From assembly GCA_016790575.1 (NCBI GenBank), contig JAEUOU010000013.1, forward strand, positions 1-63,323: a stretch of DNA of 63,323 nt, read 5' to 3'. Shown one piece after another: positions 40,072-50,240 of this stretch (position 1 is the stretch's first letter; each line of letters begins with the position of its first letter). The DNA comes from Burkholderiaceae bacterium. GTDB lineage: Bacteria > Pseudomonadota > Gammaproteobacteria > Burkholderiales > Burkholderiaceae_C. The notes under the pieces were generated by a model. The model was not told where the DNA came from, did not search any database, and saw nothing but the letters and a program-made list of their open reading frames with translations. The position numbers were made by a program, and so were the translations under genes.

Positions 40072-41011
40072 CGACGGCGGCCTCCAGGGCGTCGACGAAC
40101 ATCGCCGCCACATCAAAACCGGTCTGGTCGGTGATTTCCTGGAAACAGGTCGGGCTGGTGACGTTGATTTCGGTCAGGCAGTCGCCGATCACGTCCAGCC
40201 CCACCAGCAGCAGGCCGCGGGCATGGAGGATGGGGCCGAGGGTTTCGGCGATCTCGCGGTCGCGCTCGGAAATCGGGCGTGCCACCCCCTTGCCGCCGGC
40301 CGCCAGGTTGCCGCGGATTTCACTGCCCTGCGGAATACGCGCCAGGCAGAACGGCACCGGTTTGCCGCCGATCACCAGCACCCGTTTGTCGCCCTGGGCG
40401 ATCTCGGGCAGGAATTTCTGCACCATCAGGCTCTGCGCGCCGTGGCGGTTGAGCGTTTCGGTGATGGAACCCAGGTTCAGCCCGTCGGGGCCGACGCGGA
40501 AGATGCCCATGCCGCCCATGCCGTCCAGCGGCTTGAGGATGATGTCGCCGTGCTCGGCATGAAAGCGCTGGATGTCGGCCTCGTCGCGGGTCACCAGCGT
40601 GGGGCCGATGAACTGCGGGAACTCCATGATGGCGAGCTTTTCCGGGTGGTCGCGCAGCGCAGCGGGTGTGTTGAACACCCGCGCGCCCTCGCGCTCGGCC
40701 TGCTGCAGCAGGTGGGTGGCGTAGAAATACTCGCTGTCGAACGGCGGGTCCTTGCGCATCAGCACCGCGTCGAAGTCCTTCAGCGCCACCGCGCGGGACT
40801 GGGTCACCTCGAACCAGGTCTCGGTGCCGCCCGTGAGCCGGATGTCACGCACATGCGCGGTGACGCAGGCGCCGCGCTGCCACAGCACGTCCTGCGGCTC
40901 ACACGCCGCCACGGTGTGGCCGCGGCGCTGGGCCTCGCGCATCATGGCAAAGGTGGTGTCCTTGTGGATCTTGAACGATTCGAGCGGGTCGGCAACAAAC
41001 AGCAGCTTCAT
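40061..41011 (-). CDS. gshB: glutathione synthetase
   Basis: A 316-residue ATP-grasp enzyme that joins gamma-glutamylcysteine and glycine. Motifs are MRKDPPFDSEYFYATHLL near 85, DIILKPLDGMGGMGIFRV near 155, and the C-terminal GLDVIGDCLTEINVTSPTC with metal-binding residues. The length equals E. coli GshB (316). gshA lies on the same strand 3.3 kb away behind benE and kup, so the pathway is clustered but not contiguous. Confidence 0.98.
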   Translation of the reverse strand: MKLLFVADPLESFKIHKDTTFAMMREAQRRGHTVAACEPQDVLWQRGACVTAHVRDIRLTGGTETWFEVTQSRAVALKDFDAVLMRKDPPFDSEYFYATHLLQQAEREGARVFNTPAALRDHPEKLAIMEFPQFIGPTLVTRDEADIQRFHAEHGDIILKPLDGMGGMGIFRVGPDGLNLGSITETLNRHGAQSLMVQKFLPEIAQGDKRVLVIGGKPVPFCLARIPQGSEIRGNLAAGGKGVARPISERDREIAETLGPILHARGLLLVGLDVIGDCLTEINVTSPTCFQEITDQTGFDVAAMFVDALEAAVGAA

Positions 41012-41034
41012 GGTGTCTCCAGGGGCCGGCGTGG

Positions 41035-42219
41035 CTATCCGCCAGCCTTGCGGGCCCCGTACTGTTGCACAAACAGCGCCGCGCTGCCGGCCACCACGCC
41101 CCAGAAGGCGGAGCCGATGCCGCCCAGCACCACCCCACTGAGGGTGACGAGGAAGGTGATCAGCGCCGCTTCGCGGTGCGACTCGTCCTTCACCGCCGCC
41201 GCCAGCCCGCCACCGATGGTGCCCAGCAGCGCCAGGCCGGCAATGGCCGCCACCAGTTCCTTCGGAAACGCGGTCAGCAGCCCCGCGATCACCGCGCCAA
41301 ACAGGCCCAGCACCGTGTACAGCACGCCGCAGGCCACGGCGGCGGTGTAGCGTTTGTCCGGGTCTTCATGCGCCTCCGGGCCCATACAGATGGCCGCGGT
41401 GATGGCGCTGAAATTGAGCGCATAGCCGCCGAAGGGCGCCAGCACCAGCGTGGCCAGGCCGGTCATGGTGACCAGGCGCGACACCGGCATGGTGTAGCCG
41501 GTGGCCCGCATCACCGCCACGCCGGGCAGGTTCTGCGACGCCATGGTGACCACAAACAGCGGCAGCGCCAGGCTGACGAAGGCTGCGAACGTGAACACCG
41601 GCGCCGTGAACACCGGGCGGGCCAGCTCGAACGGCACGGCGCCGGGCGCGATGCGGCCCTGCGCCGCCGCCACCGCGACGCCGACCGCCAGTGTCACCAC
41701 CACCGCATAGCGCGGCAGCAGGCGCCGCGCCAGCAGGTAGGCCGCCAGCATGGCCAGCACCAGCGGCAGCGCGGTCTGCGCCGCCGTGAACGCCTGCAGC
41801 CCGAAGCGGGCCAGCACCCCGGCCAGCAGCGCCGAGGCCAGCGCCATCGGAATGCGCGCCATGACGCGCTCGAACCAGCCCGTGGCGCCGGCCAGCACGA
41901 TCAGCACCGCACTGGCCATGAAGGCGCCCACCGCCTCCGCCATCGAAAAGCCCCCCGCCAGCCCGGCGGTGGCCAGCACCGCCGCCCCCGGGGTGGACCA
42001 GGCCACCATGACCGGTTTGCGCAGCACCAGCGAGGGCACGGCCGAGCACAGGCCCATGCCCAGCCCCAGCGCCCACATCCAGGAGGTCAGCTGGGCCGGC
42101 GTGGCACCAAAGGCCTGTGCGGCCTGGAAGACGATGGCGACGGAACTGGTGAAGCCCACCAGCACCGCCACAAAGCCGGCAGCGGCCGCCGATAGGCTCA
42201 GATCAGAAAAGAACCGCAT
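41035..42219 (-). CDS. benE: BenE family benzoate/H+ symporter-like transporter
   Basis: A 394-residue membrane protein with about 12 helices and BenE motifs VGFTSSVAIVFQAAQAFGAT at 22-41, AWSTPGAAVLAT near 73 and FVVTMASQNLPGVAVMRA near 235. Family members take up benzoate. No benzoate-degradation gene is adjacent, so the natural cargo may be another aromatic acid. It starts at the ATG 42219 and its stop lies 23 bases before gshB. Confidence 0.88.
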   Translation of the reverse strand: MRFFSDLSLSAAAAGFVAVLVGFTSSVAIVFQAAQAFGATPAQLTSWMWALGLGMGLCSAVPSLVLRKPVMVAWSTPGAAVLATAGLAGGFSMAEAVGAFMASAVLIVLAGATGWFERVMARIPMALASALLAGVLARFGLQAFTAAQTALPLVLAMLAAYLLARRLLPRYAVVVTLAVGVAVAAAQGRIAPGAVPFELARPVFTAPVFTFAAFVSLALPLFVVTMASQNLPGVAVMRATGYTMPVSRLVTMTGLATLVLAPFGGYALNFSAITAAICMGPEAHEDPDKRYTAAVACGVLYTVLGLFGAVIAGLLTAFPKELVAAIAGLALLGTIGGGLAAAVKDESHREAALITFLVTLSGVVLGGIGSAFWGVVAGSAALFVQQYGARKAGG

Positions 42220-42261
42220 GCCCCGATTCTGGCAGGCCAGGAAGCGGGAGCTGGGAAGTTC

Positions 42262-42305
42262 GAAAACAATAGCTGAAAACGACCGAAATACGACGGGTAT
42301 CGGCA
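42262..42305 (+). repeat. dispersed ~42-bp repeat, copy 5
   Basis: GAAAACAATAGC, then TGAAAACGACCGAAATACG, then ACGGGTATCGGC. It sits in the ~100-base gap between the benE start and the kup stop. Confidence 0.8.
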
Positions 42306-42322
42306 GAAACCGTCGCAAAAGA

Positions 42323-44191
42323 TCAGATTTCTATCTTGGAGCCGAGTTCGACCACTGCGTTGCTGGGCAGGTTGAGGAACTCGGCCGCACCGCTGGCGTT
42401 ATGGTGCATCTGCGAAAAGAGCTTCTCACGCCAAAGCGCCATGCCGCCGTGCACAGTCGGAATGACGATGTCCCGCGACAGGAAGTAGCTGGTGAGCATG
42501 GGGTCGAGGTTGCAGCCTCGGCCCTTGATCTGCTCCAGTGCTTTGGGCAGGTCCGGGTCGTTCTTGAAGCCGTAGTTGACGATGACCTGCCAGCAGTCGT
42601 GACCCAGCGACTCGATTTCAACCCGCTTGTTGAGACCAACCCACGGAATTTCGTGGTTGCGAACGGTCACAAACAGGTTGTTTTCGTGCAGCACCTTGTT
42701 GTGTTTGAGGTTGTGCATCAGCGCGTTGGGCACCAGTCCGGGTTCGGCGGTCAGGAATACCGCGGTCCCTGCGACACGGGTCGGTGGTGCGACGAACACG
42801 GCCTCCAGAAAGCTGGGCAGGTCCAGCGCATCGGCACGCAGGGAAGTGTTGAGCAGCGCGCGCCCTTCTTTCCAGGTGGTCATCAGGAGGAACACCACTC
42901 CGCCGATCAGCAGCGGGAACCAGCCGCCATCGAACAACTTGAGCAGGTTGGAACTGAAAAACGCCAGATCCACCACGAAGAAAAAGCCCGTTGCCCCGAC
43001 GCACAGCCACAATGGGTACTTCCAGCCATAGCGTATGACAAAAAACGTCAGCACCGTGGTGATCAGCATGTCCAGCGTGACCGCAATGCCGTAGGCGGCT
43101 GCCAGATTGCTGGACGAGCGAAACAGCACGACAGCCAGTGCGATCATGACAAACAGGCCCCAGTTGACGAAGGGCATGTAAATCTGGCCGGTGTCCTTGA
43201 CGCTGGTGTGTTGCACCCGCAGGCGGGGCAGGTAGCCGAGCTGGATGACCTGTTTGGTCACGCTGAAGGCCCCCGAGATCAGCGCTTGCGAAGCGATCAC
43301 CGTGGCTGCCGTGGCCAGTCCCACCAGCGGCAGCAATGCCCAGTCGGGCGCCATCATGAAAAACGGGTTTTTCACCGCAGCCGGGTTGGCGAGCAGCAGC
43401 GCCCCCTGGCCGAAGTAGTTCAGCGTAAGCGCGGGCATGACGACGGAGAACCAGGCCAGGCGGATCGGTTTCTTGCCGAAATGCCCCATGTCGGCGTACA
43501 GCGCCTCGCCGCCGGTGACACACAGCACGACAGCGCCCAGAATGATGAAGGTCGTGCCCGGGTTGTCGAGCATGAACCCCAGTGCGTAGTGCGGGCTGAC
43601 GGCCCACAGGATTTCGGGATGCGCAACGATGTGGCTGAGCCCCAGCAGCGCAATCACGGCGAACCAGACCAGCGTCAGCGGGCCGAAGAACTTGCCGATG
43701 CCCGCCGTTCCGTGCTTCTGCACGGCGAAGAGGCCGAACAGGATGATCAGCGTGAGCGGAATCACCGCCTTCTTGAAGGCGGGCGACACCACCTCCAGGC
43801 CTTCGACGGCCGACAGCACCGATATGGCCGGAGTGATGACCCCGTCGCCGTAAAACAGGCAGGTGCCGAAGATACCCACTCCCAGCAGCCAGCGGCGCAA
43901 AGCCGGCTTGTCTTTGACAGATTGCGAGGCCAGCGCCAGCATCGCCACCAGGCCACCTTCGCCGTGGTTATCGGCCCGCAGCACCAGCGTCACATATTTC
44001 AGCGAGACGATGGTGGTGAGGGTCCAGAACAGGATGGAGAGAATGCCGTAGACGTTCTCGTGCGTGAACTCGACATGACCCGAGCCAAACACTTCCTTGA
44101 CGGCATAGAGGACGCTGGTGCCGATGTCGCCGTAAACGACTCCGAGGGCGCCCAACGTGAGCGCCGCGAGGGATGACTTGGATGTGGACAC
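42323..44191 (-). CDS. kup: low-affinity potassium transport protein Kup
   Basis: A 622-residue K+/H+ symporter, the same length as E. coli Kup. It opens [26 protein letters not shown] and has [25 protein letters not shown] near 100, both hallmark segments, then about 12 helices and a cytoplasmic tail. The GTG at 44191 (STSKSSLA) is chosen because it gives the family N-terminus; a TTG six codons earlier would add only arginines. Confidence 0.96.
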   Translation of the reverse strand: MSTSKSSLAALTLGALGVVYGDIGTSVLYAVKEVFGSGHVEFTHENVYGILSILFWTLTTIVSLKYVTLVLRADNHGEGGLVAMLALASQSVKDKPALRRWLLGVGIFGTCLFYGDGVITPAISVLSAVEGLEVVSPAFKKAVIPLTLIILFGLFAVQKHGTAGIGKFFGPLTLVWFAVIALLGLSHIVAHPEILWAVSPHYALGFMLDNPGTTFIILGAVVLCVTGGEALYADMGHFGKKPIRLAWFSVVMPALTLNYFGQGALLLANPAAVKNPFFMMAPDWALLPLVGLATAATVIASQALISGAFSVTKQVIQLGYLPRLRVQHTSVKDTGQIYMPFVNWGLFVMIALAVVLFRSSSNLAAAYGIAVTLDMLITTVLTFFVIRYGWKYPLWLCVGATGFFFVVDLAFFSSNLLKLFDGGWFPLLIGGVVFLLMTTWKEGRALLNTSLRADALDLPSFLEAVFVAPPTRVAGTAVFLTAEPGLVPNALMHNLKHNKVLHENNLFVTVRNHEIPWVGLNKRVEIESLGHDCWQVIVNYGFKNDPDLPKALEQIKGRGCNLDPMLTSYFLSRDIVIPTVHGGMALWREKLFSQMHHNASGAAEFLNLPSNAVVELGSKIEI

Positions 44192-44335
44192 ACGACGGCG
44201 CCGCCGCAATGGCCGCGCTTTGTAGCTGAATTGGGGCTATTGTGCGCTGTCTGCCCGGGCGGGTAAACCACGCATGAGACCAAACAGCGCGGGTTCGCAG
44301 CCGATGTTGCGGTGCGGCAACCGCCAGCAATCCGA

Positions 44336-45631
44336 TCAGTCGTAGATTTCTGCGTCGGGGTCGGTGGCTTCGAGTTCGTAGCTGGCGGCCAGCATCGCCA
44401 GGCGGCCGACCACGCCGTACATGTAAAAGCGGTTGGGCACGCTGGCGCCCGGCTTCATGCCCGGCTGCGGCAGGTGGGCACTTTGCTCGAAGGCCAGCGG
44501 AACGAAACTGGCGCCCGGGGCATTGAGGTTTTCATCGACGCCGCGCTCGGCATGGACCCGGTAGAAACCGCCCACGACATAGCGGTCCATCATGTAGACC
44601 ACGGGCTCGGCCACCGCATCGTTCATGCGCTCGTTGGTCAATACCCCCTCCTGGATGATGACGTCATTGACCGTCTGGCCGTCCTTGATGACGCTCATCT
44701 TGTTGCGGGTTTTGCGATTGAGGGCTTCCAGGTCCTTGACGTCGCGTACGGTCATGATGCCCATGCCATACGTGCCGTTGTCGGCCTTGACGATCACGAA
44801 GGGCTTCTCGGGGATTCCGTATTCCTTGTACTTGCGCCGGATTTTGGTCAGTAACGCGTCGACATTGCTGCGCAGGCATTCCATGCCGGTCCCTTCACCG
44901 AAATTGACTTCGCCGCACTGGTTGAACAATGGATTGATCAGCCAGGGGTCTATGCCCAGCAGTTTGCCGAACCGTTTGGATACCTCTTCGTAGCTCTGAA
45001 AATGCTTGCTCTTTCGGCGTACGCTCCATCCGGCATGAAGCGGCGGCAGCAGCCATTGCTCAGGCAGATCTTCCAGAATTCCCGGCGGGCCGGCCGACAG
45101 ATCGTTATTGAGCAGGATGGTGCAGGGATCGAAGTTCTTCAGGCCCAGGCGCCGTTTGCTACGGATCACTGGCTCCAGCACCACCTGGTCGCCACCGGGC
45201 AGATCGATGGTGGTAACTTCCCTGATCTCGGGGTTGATCGAGCCTATGCGCACGTTCAGTCCCGCCATGTGGAAGATGCGGCGCAATTGGGCGACGTTGG
45301 CCAGGTAGAAGGTGTTGCGGGTGTGGTTCTCCGGCACGATCAGCAGGTTCTTTGCCTCGGGGCAGATCTTTTCGATGGCCGCCTGCGCGGCCTGTACCGC
45401 CAGCGGCAGCATTTCGGGGGTCAGATTGTTCCATCCGCCAGGGAACAGATTGGTGTCCACCGGTGCGAGCTTGAAGCCGGCGTTGCGAACGTCCACCGAG
45501 GTGTAAAACGGCGGGGTGTGCTCCATCCACTCCAGCCGGAACCAGCGTTCGATGGCGGGCATGGAATCGAGAATGCGTTGTTCAAGTTCGTTGATGGGGC
45601 CGGTAAGGGCGGTGACTAGATGCGGGACCAT
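44336..45631 (-). CDS. gshA: glutamate-cysteine ligase (proteobacterial GshA type)
   Basis: A 431-residue enzyme of the betaproteobacterial/cyanobacterial-like GshA family, which differs from E. coli GshA. Motifs include FPGGWNNLTPEMLPLAV near 60, LIVPENHTRNTFYL near 92, INPLFNQCGEVNFGEGTGMECLRS near 225 and VKADNGTYGMGIMTVRD near 275. It makes gamma-glutamylcysteine, the first step to glutathione. The ATG at 45631 with GAGG upstream gives the family start MVPHLVTALTGPI. Confidence 0.95.
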   Translation of the reverse strand: MVPHLVTALTGPINELEQRILDSMPAIERWFRLEWMEHTPPFYTSVDVRNAGFKLAPVDTNLFPGGWNNLTPEMLPLAVQAAQAAIEKICPEAKNLLIVPENHTRNTFYLANVAQLRRIFHMAGLNVRIGSINPEIREVTTIDLPGGDQVVLEPVIRSKRRLGLKNFDPCTILLNNDLSAGPPGILEDLPEQWLLPPLHAGWSVRRKSKHFQSYEEVSKRFGKLLGIDPWLINPLFNQCGEVNFGEGTGMECLRSNVDALLTKIRRKYKEYGIPEKPFVIVKADNGTYGMGIMTVRDVKDLEALNRKTRNKMSVIKDGQTVNDVIIQEGVLTNERMNDAVAEPVVYMMDRYVVGGFYRVHAERGVDENLNAPGASFVPLAFEQSAHLPQPGMKPGASVPNRFYMYGVVGRLAMLAASYELEATDPDAEIYD

Positions 45632-45733
45632 GGGAACCTCGAAAAAGGGTTGATCACGATCTGGGGGCACAAGCCCGGATCGCAAGGGAGCGCCGGCACC
45701 TGCCGGAATCGACGGTGACCGGCCAGCGGCTTG

Positions 45734-46564
45734 TCACCGCTCGCCGGCACGACCGGAGCGTGCGAAAGTCCATGACAGCCCGATACCGACCGACACGCCA
45801 GTACGGCTCTCGAACAGCGGACTGGCCCGGTTGGCATGGTTGCCGTAGTGGTCCAGACGGAAGCCGGCGCGGAGCCACAGGTCGGGATTGATCTGGTAGC
45901 GCACGCCCAGACCCAGCCGGGACCCCAGAGAGCCGGCCTGCGCCTGATAGGCCGGTCGGCTGGCGGTCGCGTAGGCCGGTGCCACGCTGTAGAGATGGCT
46001 GTTCAGCCGCCGGCTTGCCCACAGCGCTCCCACGCTGGCGGAAACATCCCAGCCCGGCGCGATCCGGCGGCCCCATTTGATTTCCGGCTCGATGATGGTG
46101 CCACGGCCCTGGGCGCCCCCCTGAAACTCGATGACAGCTCTCAGCGGCAGGTCCAGCCGCCACTGGTCCTTCGCCTCCGGATCGGTCAGCCGCACCTTCA
46201 GGCGCGGGCCCAGTTCAATCAGGGTGCCGAGGTCGGGCATTCCGGCGCGAAGCTGCACATCGCGCGAGCTTGCGGGCAGCGCGCCACCAATGCCCACATC
46301 CAGTTCGACCCGAGGGGTTTTCAGCAGTCGCGCCCCGATATTGTTGTCTTCGATGCGGAAAAGCGGCCCGCGGTAGACCAGCCAGGGCGCTGCCACCGCG
46401 CGTGAAACCCGGTGCTCGGAGCCCGGATAGGCGGGGCTCGAACCCCATCCGGCGGCAATGCCTGCCTCCCACAGCGGGGGATCCGACTGGGCAGCCGCCG
46501 CGACCGGCATCAGCGCGGCCAGCGCAAGGATGGCCCTCTTGCCGCGCGGGCGGGTGCCTGTCAT
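45734..46564 (-). CDS. MipA/OmpV family outer-membrane protein
   Basis: A 276-residue protein with a signal peptide (cleavage after AAAQ about 26), an early [14 protein letters not shown] segment and alternating beta strands ending in an aromatic-rich strand ([11 protein letters not shown]). This fits the MipA/OmpV barrel family, linked to murein assembly or porin-like roles. Its ATG overlaps the proA stop (ATGA), so it is probably read from the same transcript. Confidence 0.88.
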   Translation of the reverse strand: MTGTRPRGKRAILALAALMPVAAAAQSDPPLWEAGIAAGWGSSPAYPGSEHRVSRAVAAPWLVYRGPLFRIEDNNIGARLLKTPRVELDVGIGGALPASSRDVQLRAGMPDLGTLIELGPRLKVRLTDPEAKDQWRLDLPLRAVIEFQGGAQGRGTIIEPEIKWGRRIAPGWDVSASVGALWASRRLNSHLYSVAPAYATASRPAYQAQAGSLGSRLGLGVRYQINPDLWLRAGFRLDHYGNHANRASPLFESRTGVSVGIGLSWTFARSGRAGER

Positions 46565-47832
46565 GTCCGTACCTCGCCCTGTCCGAGCACAACGTATTTG
46601 AGCGAGGTCAGTCCTTCAATGCCCACCGGGCCTCGCGCATGGAATTTGTCGGTGCTGATGCCGATCTCGGCCCCCAGGCCGTATTCGAAGCCGTCGGCGA
46701 AGCGGGTGCTCGCATTCACCATGACGCTCGCCGAATCGACCTCGCGCAGGAAGCGCTGGGCGTGCTGGTGGTCCCGGGTCAGAATGGCGTCGGTGTGGTG
46801 GCTGCCGTAGCGGTTGATGTGGGCAATCGCTTCGTCCAGCCCCGCAACCACCTTGATGCTGATGATCGGCGCCAGGTATTCCTCATACCAGTCCTGCTCG
46901 GTCGCGTCGGTCAGATGCGCCTGCGGCACAGCCGCGAGGATGGCACGTGCCTCGGCGTCACAGCGCATTTCCACGCCCTTGGCGGCGTAGACCGCACCAA
47001 TCCGCGGCAGAAACGCTCCCGCGACCCCGCGGGCCACCAGCAAGCCTTCGCTGGCATTGCAGGGACTGTACTTCTGGGTTTTCGCGTTGTCGGCCACGTG
47101 TACCGCCATATCCAGGTCACACGGATCGTCCACGTAGGTATGGCAGTTGCCGTCCAGGTGCTTGATTACCGGTACCCTGGCAGAGGAAGCAATGCGTTCG
47201 ATCAGGCCTTTGCCGCCGCGCGGGATGATGACGTCGACAAATTCCGGCATCGCGATCAGTTCGCCCACGGCCGCGCGGTCGGTGGTGGGCACCAGCTGTA
47301 CAGCGTCGGCCGGCAGACCGGCGACCACCAGAGCCTGTTGGACCAATGCGGCCAGAGCGCGGTTGGATTCGATGGCTTCCGAGCCGCCACGCAAAATGCA
47401 GGCGTTGCCGCTCTTGATGGACAGGCTGGCTGCTTCGATGGTGACGTTCGGTCGGCTTTCGTAGATCATCCCGAAAACGCCGATCGGCACACGCATCTGC
47501 CCGACACGGATGCCACTGGGCTGCTGTCTCATGCCAGTGATCTCGCCGATGATGTCCGGCATCGCGGCGAGCTGTTCGCAACCCAGGGCGCAGGTTTCCA
47601 GCGCTTTGGCTCCGAGTTTGAGACGGTCGACCATGGGCGCATCGAGGCCGGACGCAACAGCGCGTTCCAGATCGCGTGCGTTGTCCACTTGCAGCGCCGC
47701 GGTATGGGTGCGCAGCAGACCCGCCAGTTCGCGCAGCGCCAGGTTGCGGGCCGCAGCGCTTGATTTCGCCATGATGCAGGCGGCTGCGCGGGCGCGTTGC
47801 CCCATCGCCCGCACGGTTTCTTGAGTACTCAT
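46561..47832 (-). CDS. proA: glutamate-5-semialdehyde dehydrogenase
   Basis: A 423-residue enzyme of proline synthesis that reduces gamma-glutamyl phosphate. Motifs are [23 protein letters not shown] near 125, [14 protein letters not shown] near 222, [16 protein letters not shown] with the active-site Cys near 255, and a C-terminal [14 protein letters not shown]. The ATG at 47832 is the family start [15 protein letters not shown]. Confidence 0.98.
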   Translation of the reverse strand: MSTQETVRAMGQRARAAACIMAKSSAAARNLALRELAGLLRTHTAALQVDNARDLERAVASGLDAPMVDRLKLGAKALETCALGCEQLAAMPDIIGEITGMRQQPSGIRVGQMRVPIGVFGMIYESRPNVTIEAASLSIKSGNACILRGGSEAIESNRALAALVQQALVVAGLPADAVQLVPTTDRAAVGELIAMPEFVDVIIPRGGKGLIERIASSARVPVIKHLDGNCHTYVDDPCDLDMAVHVADNAKTQKYSPCNASEGLLVARGVAGAFLPRIGAVYAAKGVEMRCDAEARAILAAVPQAHLTDATEQDWYEEYLAPIISIKVVAGLDEAIAHINRYGSHHTDAILTRDHQHAQRFLREVDSASVMVNASTRFADGFEYGLGAEIGISTDKFHARGPVGIEGLTSLKYVVLGQGEVRT

Positions 47833-47908
47833 TGCAGCAGGGCGCCGGCGGGGCGCCCGATTCGTATCGTGAGGCGTCGATTGTTGCAGAAGCGGCCGCT
47901 GCGGACCG

Positions 47909-48187
47909 TCAGCGGCCCACGGCGCCGCCACCGTGGGCGCGCAGGCAGGCGCGGACGTCATCGAGGGTGACCAGCTGGTCGCGCTCACGGGCCGGAATTC
48001 GAATCCTGAACCGCGCCTGCAGCGCAGCAAGAAAGGATTCCCAGGCGGTCTCGGTAATGGCAGCTTGCAGCTGCAGCGGACGGTTGTCCCGCAGATGTGC
48101 GGCGTCCAGTGCCACCCCGCACGCTGCGAGGGTTTCGACAATGGCCTGCCGCAGCACCGGATCGGAGGGAAGTGCGGCGGTTTTCAT
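47909..48187 (-). CDS. small hypothetical protein upstream of proA
   Basis: A 92-residue protein without a signal peptide or membrane helix. Its second half ([34 protein letters not shown]) has the helix spacing of acyl-carrier-protein folds, but no DSL phosphopantetheine-serine motif is seen. I do not recognise it. It is 76 bases before proA on the same strand, and codon use resembles its neighbours, so it is probably real. Confidence 0.6.
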   Translation of the reverse strand: MKTAALPSDPVLRQAIVETLAACGVALDAAHLRDNRPLQLQAAITETAWESFLAALQARFRIRIPARERDQLVTLDDVRACLRAHGGGAVGR

Positions 48188-48304
48188 GGCTCAGTCGATC
48201 GCGAAACAAGGAGGCAGGTCCGGGCGATTCTTGCTTCGTCGGACTGCCTCCGCTTTGACCCTGCTCAAACCCCGGCCCGATCGGGCCCCAGCCAAGCGTG
48301 CGGG

Positions 48305-49078
48305 TCAGGGCCGCCTGGCGCTCAGGGTCCGTCCGTCCGATGTGCGCAGAATCAGAGCGCCGCTGGCGTCGAACAGGTGTTGGGACACCGACGAAAGCAG
48401 CTGCAAGAGCTGATCCTCCTGTTTCATCAAGGGATCCGGGCAGGCCATGCGGGTGCCCGCCATGGCCGACAGACGCAGCCCGGAAGGCTCCAGTGTGTAA
48501 CGCCCCATGAAACGGTTGCAACCCGAATGGCCGCTGACCCGTCCGTCCGGGGAGAAGGCCACACTGGGGCGGATGCCGGCGGCCGGCGCCAGCCCCTGAA
48601 TCCGCTCGATGTGCCATTCGCCCCCGGTCAAGGCAGGGACGCCGACCGGTGCCGGAGCGGGAACTGTGGGGGGTGCAGGCGGTGGCAGAGGCGGGCTTGG
48701 CGGGCGCAGCTGGGGATGCTCGTGCCGGCAGGTCGGATGCATCCACCCGCCGATCTGCAGTGAGGCGACGCCCGCCTTGTCCCAGAACACCATGGCCTGA
48801 CCGGCACTGTCACGGCCTTCGTAGCGGGCGCCTGAAGCAGCCGGCGTGGGGTGCAGGTGGTGCGCACGGCCGTTGAACACCAGACGCATTCCGGCCCCGG
48901 CCGGGCGGGTCTCCACCGGGTAAGCGCCACAGCGCCAGTGGGTAACCGCCGCAGCGGGCTGGGGCGCGGAACGTATGGGTTCCGTAGTGGCCACACAGCC
49001 GGTCAACAGCCACAGTGCCCCCAGGAGCAGGATCGGAAAGGGGTGAATGTGTCGGCGCGACGGGGGGCGTGGAGTCAT
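48305..49078 (-). CDS. lipoprotein with MliC-like and META (HslJ) domains
   Basis: A 257-residue lipoprotein. The lipobox LLTGC is near residue 28. Residues ~45-120 (WRCGAYPVETRPAG, RYEGRDSAGQAMVFWDK) look like the MliC lysozyme-inhibitor domain. A Pro-rich spacer follows, and residues ~150-257 form a META domain (GGEWHIERIQG, GHSGCNRFMGRY, MACPD). The combination suggests an envelope-stress lipoprotein that resists lysozyme. Its ATG overlaps the pncC stop (ATGA). Confidence 0.85.
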   Translation of the reverse strand: MTPRPPSRRHIHPFPILLLGALWLLTGCVATTEPIRSAPQPAAAVTHWRCGAYPVETRPAGAGMRLVFNGRAHHLHPTPAASGARYEGRDSAGQAMVFWDKAGVASLQIGGWMHPTCRHEHPQLRPPSPPLPPPAPPTVPAPAPVGVPALTGGEWHIERIQGLAPAAGIRPSVAFSPDGRVSGHSGCNRFMGRYTLEPSGLRLSAMAGTRMACPDPLMKQEDQLLQLLSSVSQHLFDASGALILRTSDGRTLSARRP

Positions 49079-49602
49079 GAAAAGCCTTTCGGGGGAACGT
49101 GGCCTTGCGCCGTGGGCGGGCCTTTTCGGGTTGGGGGCAGGCGTGCTTCCATTCCGGTCAGGGCATGGGCGACGGCAGCGGCCCGAACGGCCGCACGGTC
49201 GCCGGCAAAATGAACACATTCCGCGTCGGTGTGACCGGCGACATGCCAGCCGAACCAGACGGTGCCCACCGGCTTCTCCGGGCTCCCGCCGGTCGGGCCG
49301 GCGACGCCGGTCACAGCCACGGCTACCTGCGCTGGCGCGTGGCGCACCGCCCCCTCAGCCATGGCGCGGGCCACCGGTTCACTGACGGCCCCGTGGGCGG
49401 CGATCAGCGCGGCCGGCACGCCCAGCAGCTCGGTCTTGGCCGCGTTGGAATAGGTGACAAAACCGCGCTCGAACCAGACGCTGGAGCCGGGCAGGTCGGT
49501 GCAGGCGCCAGCAATCAGCCCCCCCGTACAGCTTTCCGCGGTGACCATCATCCAGCCGAGATTTTGCAGCTTATCGGCCAATACCCAGCGTAAATTGGTC
49601 AT
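49075..49602 (-). CDS. pncC: nicotinamide-nucleotide amidohydrolase (CinA C-terminal family)
   Basis: A 175-residue stand-alone CinA C-terminal domain with VTAESCTGGLIAG at ~20-32, WFERGFVTYSNAAKTELLGV near 43 and AVTGVAGPTGG near 95. PncC deamidates NMN in NAD salvage. The start codon and first nine residues (MTNLRWVLA) are encoded by dispersed-repeat copy 6. The last ~20 residues (PPTRKGPP...) are a nonconserved tail. Confidence 0.93.
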   Translation of the reverse strand: MTNLRWVLADKLQNLGWMMVTAESCTGGLIAGACTDLPGSSVWFERGFVTYSNAAKTELLGVPAALIAAHGAVSEPVARAMAEGAVRHAPAQVAVAVTGVAGPTGGSPEKPVGTVWFGWHVAGHTDAECVHFAGDRAAVRAAAVAHALTGMEARLPPTRKGPPTAQGHVPPKGFS

Positions 49603-49618
49603 TTATTGCTATGAAAAC
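49577..49618 (-). repeat. dispersed ~42-bp repeat, copy 6 (supplies the pncC start)
   Basis: On the minus strand GTTTTCATAGCAATAAATGACC, then AATTTACGCTGGGTATTGGCC (read continuously). The ATGACC inside the repeat is the pncC start codon, and the core encodes LRWVLA. The upstream half occupies the gap to pgpA. Confidence 0.85.
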
Positions 49619-49622
49619 AGGA

Positions 49623-50177
49623 TTATTGCCAGGCGTGCCAGGCGGCGATCACCAGCAGCGTACAAAAAGCGGCGACCAGATCGTCGAACAGGATGCCCCA
49701 GCCGCCGGCCCAGCCAAAACCGTGGAACCGGTTGTCGGCCCAGCCGACCGGGCCGGGCTTGACCGCGTCGAAGAAGCGGAACAAAAGGAAAGCCGTCAGT
49801 TGGGCGCCGAAACCCGCCGGCAGCACCAGCCACAGCACCAGCCAGAACGCCACCACCTCGTCCCAGACGATGGCGCCGGGGTCGAGCACGGCCAGGTTGC
49901 GGGCCGCCACGGTGCAGGCCCACCAGCCGATCAGGATCGACGCGGCGATCAGAAGCCCCTGCTGCAGCGGCGTCAGCCAGCCGGCCAGCAGCACCCAGGC
50001 CAGCCACGCCCACAGGGTTCCCACCGTTCCGGGTGCGACCGGCGACAGACCGGCACCAAACCCCAGGGCAATCAGGTGGGCGGGATGGCTGAGCAAAAAA
50101 CGAACCCCCGCGCGCCGTGGTGACGGTGGAAGCGGTGGGTGCAGGTCGGGTCCGGAAGCGCTGTCGACGGGGGGCAT
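49623..50177 (-). CDS. pgpA: phosphatidylglycerophosphatase A
   Basis: A 184-residue membrane phosphatase that makes phosphatidylglycerol. Motifs are GFGAGLSPVAPGTVGTLWA near 39, DPGAIVWDEVVAFW near 98 and RFFDAVKPGPVGWADNR near 132, with GGWGILFDDLVAA near the end; helices lie between them. It sits between thiL and pncC, the usual thiL-pgpA order. Confidence 0.96.
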   Translation of the reverse strand: MPPVDSASGPDLHPPLPPSPRRAGVRFLLSHPAHLIALGFGAGLSPVAPGTVGTLWAWLAWVLLAGWLTPLQQGLLIAASILIGWWACTVAARNLAVLDPGAIVWDEVVAFWLVLWLVLPAGFGAQLTAFLLFRFFDAVKPGPVGWADNRFHGFGWAGGWGILFDDLVAAFCTLLVIAAWHAWQ

Positions 50178-50240
50178 ACCGGCATTATCGGCAGATGTTC
50201 TGCCCAGGCGCCCAAGGCGGGTGACCGGTCAACGCCGGGC

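Noticed and set aside
41750..44176. 808-codon rightward open frame across kup
   Set aside because: It is the reverse shadow of benE and kup; no family motifs, and an Arg/Gln/His-rich composition typical of antisense frames.
47909..48187. Possible acyl carrier protein
   Set aside because: No phosphopantetheine-accepting serine motif (DSL) is present; kept as a hypothetical protein.
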